This document shows, piece after piece, positions 54,501 to 64,000 of a stretch of 64,000 nucleotides of DNA; position 1 is the stretch's first letter; every line of letters starts with the position of its first letter. This DNA is from Marsupella aquatica (taxonomy: Eukaryota; Marchantiophyta). Made by a program: the position numbers and the translations under genes. The notes below the pieces were generated by a model. The model was not told where the DNA came from. It ran no database searches and saw only the letters and a program-made list of their open reading frames with translations. The stretch lies in assembly GCA_973895155.1 (NCBI GenBank), contig OZ316899.1, positions 3,038,001-3,102,000 of the forward strand, written 5' to 3'.

Positions 54501-57500
54501 TTCAGGACTAGAAGTCTTCTTCCGCCTTTGATTAGTGACAATATACCGACGAAAAAGAGCAACTCGGGCACGTCCAGATTCGGAAGTGAGTGGCTGTGGA
54601 GTGGAGCCTGCCTACCGAATGCACTTCTGTCATTCCGGTGCAGATGTACGCTAAGTAGAGCACACAGGTACGACTCATCGTCTTATCCCGTGAACAGGTT
54701 GCGTTTGATGTTTGAACGTAGATCAAGTTCTTGTAACTGAACCAAACCAGGGGATTTAAAATCAAGCTACTGGTTGTTGGTTGACATCTATTTGCTTATC
54801 CTCCACTCTTGACCAATATACTCATGCTGAACATCGATGTGCTTCGTCCTTTCAGGTTGTTTGTCAGGTGCGACTAGATTAGTCCCACTATTACTGTCGC
54901 AAAACAGAATGAAAATGTTGAGTTAATAGTCTATGTTTCCTAAATTCAGTTCGTCAACATGCATTCTGTTGCTGCATGCGATAGGGCCATGCATCCAGCC
55001 ACACCACGGGCAGGTTTGACTTCGAATCCATCTGTGATAGTCCGAAATTCCTGAACCTTCATTCTTAACGTCGCTCCACGCTTCTGTAGATGGAAGTATG
55101 AGCCATGAAACATAAGTCTTTGATTTGAATGAAAATTGAGAGAAGAATCAGACTGTTTTGAAAATCAGAAATTGACCATTATACTTAAGACACACATTGA
55201 TCTGCAATTCTCAAATCAAAAAAGTATGTGCCACAATAGAGAGAGAAGAGATTAAAAATTGGTTCTTCAGCGGAAAACGGGGAAATCAATTGAATCTCCA
55301 GTTCAACGGAGCTACGTGTCCTCTAGCCTCTAAAATTTGAACACCAAACTAATAACCCACAGCAAAGTCGCTGTCCACGATGACGTGAAGACCGTAGTTC
55401 AAAAGTTCATTTGGACAGCTTCCAGCCTGGCTCTTTGCTTGATATTTTGTCCATAAGACTGCTGTACTGCATTCCTTAGTTGGCCCCCATGCAGAACTTG
55501 ACATCCTTGATAAAGCACTTATTCTCTTTAAGGATTGGATTGGGTGAGTCTGCATACGAGATTTTCGTCAGGTTCCTGAATGGCCCTAATGACATCAACG
55601 CTGAGGTAATATCATGCCATCTGCAGTTGTTACCAAATCCAATTGATATTTTCGTTAGGCTGTACAGTTTTTTAATCCCTCTCATTGGCCTTCAAAGAGA
55701 AGTGTTTCCGTTCATTTAACTCTTCCTTGACAGCATTCACTGGCAGCCAAGCCTCCCTCCATTTCTGGCTGTACTTTCCACAACACTTCAGAGTCAACGC
55801 TCCAGATCAATATTTGGCAAAACTCCGGCTGTATGTAACTCCTTACATTTATTGATTGAAATCTTCAATTCAGGAAACCACCACCATACTGCTTGCTTAC
55901 GATCTCCCAAAGAGGAAAGCATTATATGAAGTGATGCCCTGGAACAATCATACTCGCGAAGTGAGAGATTGGAGGTAATTGAGACAGCAAGTTGGTCGGG
56001 GAGCAAGACTCACACTGCTCTAAGCGGTGCCAATATTCTTCATTCCTCCAATCTTCAATTGTAATCATCAAAGGCATTTTTAGGGTGGGTTATCTTCTTA
56101 TATTGATGGTTCAATGAAGTTTTTGGTTAGAACCTGGAAAGTCAGTATTGACAATATTCTCGCTAATACAATGGTTAATTTTCAACCTGTACGGCTACAA
56201 ATATCATTCCCCCATTAGGTCCATATGGTGTGAAAAATCTAAGGCTGCAAGGCTGCGGAATTTCCCTTCCTGCTGATATCATGAATAACAATGATATCGG
56301 CGCGAAAAGAAATTGAACTCTGGGTATTGCTCAGCCGGAAGACACGATCATGCCCTGTGGGAAGGGTTGTCTTTAAATCTAGAAACACTACTCAGATTAC
56401 CGTAGTACGATCCTGATTCTAGTAGATCTTGATTGCTCCCTATATAAAAGCTACGTTCACAAAACCTTCCAAGACTAACTACTTCTGGTGCGGGAATAGT
56501 GGTCTGAGGCCCAATCTCACTTAGGCAGAAAGGATGCAGAAGGTTTACATGAGACGTTTGCAAAGAAGGCGTACTATCCCGTCGTACCAAGCTAAGTGAA
56601 TTGCAGAGAAGATCCCATTGTAAGCTAATACTATCTATCACGTCGATCCAGAACCTCTAACCATCCAGGGTCCGTCACAGCTCCACATTAAAGGAAAGTA
56701 CTACCACTTCAAACAATGCACCAGAACCAATACTCTCACCTAGCAAAAGTACACGACGATCATGATTGTTTCACCTGTGGCCGACCCTATGGAACTAGAG
56801 GTCTTTATTCTGAACTCTTCACCTGCACCCCCGTGATAGCAGCTGATTTCCTGACTGGAGAAATGATCACGCCTTCCTGACTGGCTCTGTCAAACCTCGT
56901 CTGAGTGAGCACAAACATCACACCAGAGTGGAAAACTAGAATTCCCAACTGTCTATTATTGAATTTTCTCCGGCATGCCAAACTCTACTTTTTGTCCCAT
57001 GCCCACAGGGACTACGGATTTTAAAATTCATTCAACCATTCATTATCGGTTTCCTATGCTGCTTGTCAGGCCCTAAGTTGCTTCAAAAGTAATTCACACC
57101 AGACTCTTATTAGAAAGGACAACTGAGATAGCATCCCCAGATCCAAGTACGCCTGTTTATGTCCGTACGAACAGGGTGACGAATGGCACTGCCTGTTTAG
57201 TTGTAACTCCCACCACAAAGGCAGGTCCAGAGTTTAAAACATATAATCTGTCAGCATATTCGATCAGAAATTAGTTGTTATTTGACATCAAGTTGAAATC
57301 AAAAGCCTTACTAACTAGTCAGTGACTGACTTTTGCCTTCGTGACATCTTTGTACACTGTTAGTTCTCTAGCCTATTTCCATACCCATGGACTTGAAATT
57401 CATTCCTAAGCACTTCGTTCTCCACATCCCTGTCTGTGCTCCAGTTTACCATATATTTTCAGAACTGCGGCCAGTTTCCTGAGTCCAGGTCCCTGACTCG

Positions 57501-59900
57501 AGCTTCCTACGTAGATTTTCCGAAGTAGAAATTAGACAAGGTGTTCTGTAACATGCACACCTGCTGCACTGCATTTTGTGTCTAATATTACTCTGGTATG
57601 CCTGACACGTGTTCACATTTTTACTTACGACATGCGCATCGGAGGCACTTTGGTCAGAAGATATCTTGCAGAAAACTTTCTGTGCAGACAATTTTAACAC
57701 ACGACAATCCCAAATGCTATACAAGATACTGACTTGAGAGACGATTTGCTTGAGCATCTAAGGGGAGACGAATCATGGTCAGTGGGTTTGATGAAGGGGA
57801 TCCTTGAATCGACAACTGACTAACCCGAGAGGTGGACGTTGTCATATAGATTGATGTGAACTACTAGTGACGTGGTAAGCGAACGGAAATTTCCTTTCAG
57901 AACGGTGTAATCAATGTGTCGTTGATGCAGCAGGTCTGATTTCACAGCTTTGACGACGGTTCAAAATTGATTCAAAATCTATCAATGGACGTCCCATCCG
58001 AGCTGGACGACAAATTTTTGCGTGATGGTGGTTCAATTCTAACTGAGGGTGGTTAAAACTATGTCCGACGTTATGACAGATAGAAGATCACAGTGCTGAA
58101 ACTGAACGCGTCTTTGAGGAAGCCAAGGTTGCAGATTTCTTAGAAAGGGTACAAATCAACCTTTTTCGAGGAATGTTTCATTTGACCTACCTTTTCGTCT
58201 GCCAAATTGCTATGATGAACATCAGGTGACTGGATCCACGAAACTTTCTGGAGCCTGTACCTGTGTCAGGATTATCCAAAAAAAGCTCCATTGCGATTAC
58301 CCCACCTTTAGTATGGCCACATTCGGGTTCCGTTGGAATACGGATAGCTCCAATACGAGTTCAGTTCCATTAAGGACTCCTATTCAATAACCAGAAGACA
58401 TCAGAGGAAAATCACTGCAAGTCCGCGCCACAAGATCTGCAAGAGAGGAATTCCACTGTTGTTGGTAGCGTGATGTGGGTTGTGCTCCGCACAGAACTAG
58501 ATATCCCTTTTGCTGCTGATTACATTACTCACATGATAGTGAATTCTACTAGTTGGAAGGCATACAAAACATACAACTGGTCTTCTATATGGAAGCGGGA
58601 ACTCTCTGTAACGTATTAGAGTGATTCCAACTGCGTAGGAGACATTAACACCAGCAGCTCAACTTCTCGGCATTGCTTCATATTAGATGGAGCAGCTGTT
58701 AGTCAAGCAAATAAGGAGCAAAAGCCTCAGGCCCTGTCTATATTGAATACAAGTTTGAAGGCCATTACAAAGGCCTCCACTGAAGCCTTGTGAGAACAAG
58801 CATTATGAAAACAAGTACCAAACCGAACTCTTCTATCTGGAGTGGCAAATCATCTTCAGTTTTGTTTTAGCGATAGGTGATTCCTGTCAAGCTATTAGCC
58901 ACTTCAAATACAACTTGTATTGGTCGAATCACTGTTAGCAAGGTCGGTGTGTAGGGAGCAACCGGGGAGCAGACCGAGCAGAGTTGTATGTGAAAGAAAA
59001 ACCAACAGATATATGCAAGTTAGGTCTGGTGTCGAGGGTGGGTGATAATGGACATCCTGGTGCCACTGAATGGTAACTTTGAGCTTTGAGAGCCTTTTCT
59101 TTGTAAAACCACGAGCGACAACAAATTCGCGAAGTTTAGGGTTTAGGGTCAACCTAGAGAATTTAAGGTAACCCAAATTCCTCAGGTCTTGGAGGTTTTA
59201 AAAACACTATTCTTTGAAGTTGGTTTCTTCAAACAAGCTTCAATTTGCTGGAAAATAATGGTCCTCGACTGAACGACTCGCTTTTTGCCTAGACAACGTC
59301 AGTAAGTGACTTTTTACAAATTCTCCAACATTTGCAAATTACTCCTAAGTCACTCTGACAGGACTACATTACTATGACCTTAGTTAAATTTATGATTAGG
59401 CTCAATGAACTAGCCGAAAACTTGTCTTTAGCAGAGCTTTTCTTACACTTTCACATCTCGCAAAAAGAGAAGTCTCTGACTTTGTTACATTTCATGGGAT
59501 TGACTTACTGAATCTCAACTCTTCACAACTGCCATAAATAATTTATAGGTATCCCTATCCATATATTAATTGGTTCAATCCTTCTCCGCATCGATGTTGC
59601 GAGACACTGGTACAGTCCATCATTACGTAGAGGAAAAAACCCATCAAAGTTATATAACGAGGAACTCAGGATAGACACTTACTTCAGAGTTTGATTTGGC
59701 CATCCAGGCCAGAAAGCACCACTGTCGCAAAACCATGGCTCCTTGTAGCTGATAAGAAGGGCAATAGTCACACAGAGAAAATAATATGTCAACTTCCATG
59801 CAGACTCCATAAACTTGAGGATCTTCTTTGGGCCATAATCCCCATCTACGACTTTGAAGCCCTTCTCACCATTTGAAATCACAACCCATCCTGCCAACCT
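51527..59900 (-). CDS. Ceramide synthase (LAG1/LOH family), last five coding exons
   Basis: Coding exons on the minus strand: 59900-59683, 53312-53157, 52793-52608, 51915-51737 and 51543-51527. All borders are GT-AG and the parts join in frame to 251 codons plus stop, ending NDVRSDSDES. Landmarks are KFMESAWKLTYYF, YKEPWFCDSGAFW, CGFYVYSVIALMFWETRRKD, the Lag1p motif MSHHVIT with the conserved His pair, VLALHDVSDVLLE and YFPFWIIKSTSYDVV. The product is a multi-pass ER enzyme that N-acylates sphingoid bases to make ceramide; the acidic Ser-rich tail is typical. Intron 59682-53313 is about 6.4 kb and holds retroelement debris. The N-terminal exon was not found. No break is seen, so the gene may be functional. 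Confidence 0.88.
53313..59682. other. Large intron of the ceramide synthase gene
   Basis: The donor is AA|GTAAGT (59682) and the acceptor is GCGTAG| (53313). Apart from a Copia fragment at 54.8-55.0 kb I recognise nothing coding. Several frames of 60-100 codons occur in both strands, none with a convincing domain. Confidence 0.6.
54790..55030 (-). pseudogene. Copia RNase H fragment
   Basis: The minus strand reads LFCDSNSGTNLVAPDKQPE followed by RTKHIDVQHEYI, the conserved end of Copia RNase H (C-D-N/S-x-S-A and T-K-H-I-D-V). An upstream part (MALSHAATECML) corresponds to the ALSxxEAEY block with its acidic residues changed. It is a short, decayed piece inside the intron. Confidence 0.6.
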
Positions 59901-59939
59901 CTGCAATGAAATGACACCGTTTGTTAAAGTCCAAACCTC

Positions 59940-60290
59940 AAACATGTCTGCATTCTCTGCAGTTCAAAGAAACTTACCTTGAGCGATAAATTTAGTGGTG
60001 AGGAAATGCTACGGTAAAGATCCTTCAGAAAGGGTTTCTCCAGAAAAGCGAGGAACCTGATACCTCTGTAGTTACCAGTATCTTGAGTATCACCTTTCTT
60101 AAATAGGCTAGCGATGCCGTCCAACATCCATCTGGCTGGGAAGATTTCAGCCCTCAAATGACATTAAGTACGGTCACTAAGGACCTGGTCATGCGTTCCT
60201 CCCCAGACTTTGGTAATTCTTTTGCTAAAAGAAACCTTACGATCCCCTGTGTGGTTCTTCAAGTCCTCGAAGTCCCTTCCACCTACCCTC
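59940..60290 (-). pseudogene. LINE reverse transcriptase fragment
   Basis: The minus strand reads EIFPARWMLDGIASLFKKGD then TQDTGNYRGI, which matches the first conserved block of non-LTR reverse transcriptases (W-x-x-G-I-x-x-L-x-K-K-G-D-x-x-x-x-x-N-Y-R-G-I). Preceding words (SKRITKVWGG) fit the usual upstream text with a stop between. It continues for about 40 residues with weaker likeness. It ends about 40 bp from the ceramide synthase exon at 59900. Confidence 0.6.
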
Positions 60291-63200
60291 TAAAGCCCAC
60301 TACTTAGGATCGGCATCTTCGAGCTCTACCTCATCTTTGGAGAACTGAACATCCTTGACAAATGCTTCAGCAACCTCCTGACATCAGATCTATTCATTAG
60401 TGGATCGAGTAAATTTGCACTCAAACGTCAAAACTTGATCCTTCCGTTTACGAAAGTACTAAATTCGTTGTCCTAGTCATGAAAAATGATTGAAAATCCA
60501 GCGGGAAGATGGTAACTTCTGAATGACACCTCCATCCAGGTGTAAACCTGCGTTCAGTAGAGAGAAATCCTTTGAATTCAGCGGAGCCCACAAAAATGAT
60601 ATGCATCTGCATTCGGTCGTCAATCGGGCATGAAACCCCCCCACAGCCTTTGTTTGCCCTTGGAATGGACAAGAGTTCAAGATCGTAGGCGGGAACTTGT
60701 GGTTTAAAAGGTATATCCCATGATGGTTCTTTCTGTTGCTGAATTTGAACATGGAGACTTGGTACCAAATTCAAATCAGAGTGTCAATGAAATCGAATCC
60801 CCCTAGTTACATGGGAATTATGGTAAGCCTTTCCAAGCACAAGCTGAACGATACAATATTGGACAAGAGCCTGTAGTACAGCAAAGAGAGAGCGCACAAT
60901 TACAGGCAGAGCATCCTTGGTTGTGGATTACCTCATTAGCACTTTGATTAGCACTTTGACAGGCTTATCACAAATACTTTCCAACTTCGGCATTAGAGTA
61001 AGAGCCCAAGACTCTGACCATAACTCTGCGAAGGTTGACCTTTGTACTAAATCCCGTCTCATCTAGTGAGGCTGTGTTTGCATTTTTAATCTTTAAGATG
61101 TGGGCATCTCATGGCAGCCCTAGCTAAGTTCTTGTTGGTCACCACGAGTCAGGGCGGTGCACTCTCACCGTGAGACATGACTGCCAACGATACTAGTTTC
61201 TTCCCTCTCATGCTCGCAGCCTGTGGGATAGCTGATCCCAAAGGATATGAGCATAGGCCAACACCAGAATTTGGCCCCAATGATTGTATTTTCTGCACAA
61301 ATACACATGACAATCGCACTGGACTGAGGCAAACCAAGGTCTCACAGATGTCTACAGGTAGATTTTAGGGTTGCTAACAATGATACTAAAGAGAGTATGG
61401 GATCGTGGCCAACCTTGCTCTAGACCAAGTTAGAGCCTTCATGGCTTTCCAACAGCACATCGAGGAGATTCCCTTTGTTGAAAACTTTCTATCAGCTAAA
61501 CGCTTCAGCTGAAGAGGCCTGTCCATCTACACTCTCACCGGTAGCAGCATAAAGGACCTGCCCGCAGAGCCTTGCACCAAGAGCATGCTCATCAGAGGTT
61601 CTAAGCTACCGCTGATCAAGTAGAAGGGATCAAGTGTGGCGCCCGAAATTGAGTGAGTTGGATTGATTTCTAAAGTTAACGGATCCACAAATAGGTTCAA
61701 TACCCATAAGTAGAGAAGCCAAAAATGTCAGCAGTTACAAAAGAAGAACATGTTAATAAAACAATGCGCAATAACGTTTTTTGAAGCATCAAGATTGCAT
61801 ACAACTTGAATTTTTGTTTTGATACGAAATCTAATGAACTGAGCTACAATCCTGGTACCCATTCAAAGGAACTTTTCAACAGACAGTGGCAGTTGGTTAG
61901 AATGCTAATGGAACAAGCTTTGACAGCGTAGAAAAGGTGCATTAATATTGATGTTCGTCATTTATCTTGCAAGAATCGGAGTGGCAGAGCAACCTATCGT
62001 CTTGAACGATCGGGACCCTCGTTGACGTATCGTTTTAAGCATTTGCCAACCACTTTACATATGGAGGTTGTGTGATTCTATGGAAGCGCTGCAAGTACTA
62101 AGGTGTTTTTTTACAACGTGTATATATTGATGCAAGACTGCTTCTAAGAGATGATAGTGCTCTCGAAGATCTCCTCTTGTCCACGCAGCATCAATGCATA
62201 GGTGTGCGTCATTAAAAAATAATTGGACTCAACCAATTCATCGGTGCAGCAGTTCGCACAGGCAGCCACCCACATTTCTGGATGACTTTTGCTAGCATGT
62301 TAGTACAGTGCGTTGAATTATCTTCATTTCAGGGTCACCTCGTGATCTTCAATGCTCTGCATCTTCATTCCAGAACAAATCATTCATGCCGACAGTAGTG
62401 CAGCTTTCTCCTCTACTTCTATGCCTTATCTTTAGCGTGGAGACCCTTTCTATGTAGATTTATACAATTCTCTGTAACGGTGATGGATAAGCCGTATTTT
62501 TGCTGTGTTGGATAGTTAATCAAAGATCTCCACCTTCATTATCACTCCTGATCTTCTGCAGAAAGAATCCAAATGTGCAAGATATTTGCATAGAATGGTA
62601 ATAACGTAATAACCTTATGCCATCACATTCTCATCTGCATTTGGACATGTGGCCATCTGTAATTCCTAATCTTCTGTAGAAAGCATCCAACATTGCAAGA
62701 TAATTGATAGAATGGATATCAGTCTTACGACATGATAACAGTTTCATCGAATTTGGACATTATGGCCATCTGCGATAAAGCTCTTAGGGTAATCTCTTCC
62801 AATGATGTCCCTGACGATATCTGCCCGCTGGTTGATGAGAATCCTGAACATAGAGGAAGAGGGCCAAACCTTATGTCATACCAAATGGTGAGTTGACAAG
62901 TTCTTACACACCATGTTTAGTGTGGATTCACGCCAGGACCTCTTGGCACTGCAATTTGATCGCAGTATCTCGTTGGAAGGACTGCTGTATCTTGATGTTT
63001 CATACCTCATGTCTTGGAGTAGCGTCAGAAACTTTGTTGAACCCCAAATAGAAACACACATAGGGGACTGGAGGTGAGAGGAACGGAGAGGGTAGTCAGA
63101 TTGCTCAAGTCCCCATGTCCCCCTAGAACGATTTTTTACCTCGCGTCTCTAAAGTTTCCAGAATGCTACTATTGATTCTTGCTTGCAACACCCTTCGCTG

Positions 63201-64000
63201 CTAGTGGACGACCAGAATCACATCCTCTTTGACTTTAATCGTTTCCATGAGGGTACTGATAATCCAACACCTATTCAAGCCAACCTGAACAACAGTATCT
63301 GTAAAACTAAAACTAGAAGTATATGATAAATCTAATCAAATTGAATTTCTTCATTGTTTTGCGAGAGGTATTTCGTCAAAGACAAGCGACTATCAGTCCG
63401 TTATACATTTAGTATCGACCAGAGATCGTGATCTGCTCTTTCCTGAGTCTCCCTAATTCCTGCACTCCTCTCATCTGTCACCGGAGTTTTTAGTACAATC
63501 TGGCCCCAAGGTTAACCGGTTTGCCGCAGGATTTCCCTGTATTCCTCAAGCCGTTTGCATCAAACTACTTCCACTTTGCAGCAAAGACAGCGTGACACGC
63601 AATATCTTATCTACAGATACGCAAATTGTCAGAATTGGATTGGATTAAAGGGACTTCCAGTACATTTACTTGCATCTTTTCTCATTAAGCGTGTGCATTA
63701 CCTTATATATTATGTTCCACTTTCATGAACAGGATACCAATCAGGCACGAACAAGATCCACAAGTTGATTCCCGGAATTTAATCAGAGGTTCAGAGATAC
63801 TTCTACAGTCCAATGCTATTCTGGCTAAGTTATGTTCATGCAAGAATTTAAATCAGAAACGGCGAGAAAATTTCACCAGCAACGTTGTATACAGAGTCAT
63901 CGATTTCTGCCTAAAAAGATGCATACATAGAAATAAAGTCAGAACTATTTCTAAGCGTGGAAAGGAACAGTCCCTTATTTCCTTTTTTCGGATGCACAAT
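60291..64000. other. No gene recognised
   Basis: Frames up to about 108 codons exist on both strands but none carries a recognisable domain or good splice pattern. The first exon and promoter of the ceramide synthase gene should lie here or beyond the right edge. Two near-repeats around 62.55-62.78 kb (AAGCATCC/AAGAATCC ... GGACATxTGGCCATCTG) suggest a local duplication. Confidence 0.3.

Noticed and set aside
55480-56006. Possible leucine-rich-repeat fragment of a resistance gene
   Set aside because: A few words such as NKCKELHTAGVLPN look suggestive, but there is no repeat periodicity and no NB-ARC motif nearby.

Overview
This window is nuclear DNA from a land plant. The evidence is a set of plant-type Gypsy and Copia retrotransposons, a plant CACTA (En/Spm) element, plant-mobile-domain-like ORFs, an EDM2-like PHD-finger gene fragment, and a ceramide synthase (LAG1/LOH) gene with canonical GT-AG introns, one of them about 6.4 kb. 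Long introns full of repeat debris and dense nested transposons fit a large genome (gymnosperm, lycophyte, fern or similar). The species cannot be fixed from the sequence.

Layout. 0-7.9 kb: the edge-truncated end of a coiled-coil ORF, then a decayed Gypsy element (A) without integrase. 7.9-12.6 kb: a second, chromovirus-like Gypsy (B) with a clear tRNA-Met primer-binding site, broken by stops and frameshifts. 13.0-14.8 kb: the C-terminal part of an unusual transposase (copy 1), cut by a Copia-type LTR end. 16.1-18.5 kb: an intact 748-codon minus-strand ORF resembling plant mobile domain proteins. 18.5-22.2 kb: two overlapping plus-strand ORFs (mobile-domain-like, then coiled coil). 23.1-29.9 kb: a 5'-truncated CACTA element with TNP2-like and TNP1-like genes. 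Its right terminus sits inside the reverse transcriptase of a minus-strand Copia element (29.9-34.5 kb). 36.2-37.5 kb: a broken paralogue of the 748-codon ORF. 38-38.6 kb: a small ORF with a TATA box, then three copies of a short palindrome. 39.1 kb: a 60-nt tRNA-like fold without a D arm. 39.2-43.8 kb: a near full-length but decayed copy of the unusual transposase (two zinc fingers, AT-hook, DDE-like residues, novel C-terminal domain). 44.0-45.2 kb: a decayed EDM2-like gene split by a 286-bp Mutator-type MITE with a 9-bp target duplication. 46-51.3 kb: repeats, more palindromes and unrecognised ORFs. 51.5-59.9 kb: the ceramide synthase gene on the minus strand, its last five coding exons joining cleanly in frame. 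60-64 kb: a LINE fragment, then nothing recognisable.

Most of the coding capacity is transposon-derived and dead. The probable live host gene is the ceramide synthase. The best candidates for something undescribed are the transposase family at 39.2-43.8 kb with its shared C-terminal domain at 13.6-14.8 kb, the dispersed palindrome family, and the duplicated Gly/Trp exons of the CACTA TNP1-like gene.
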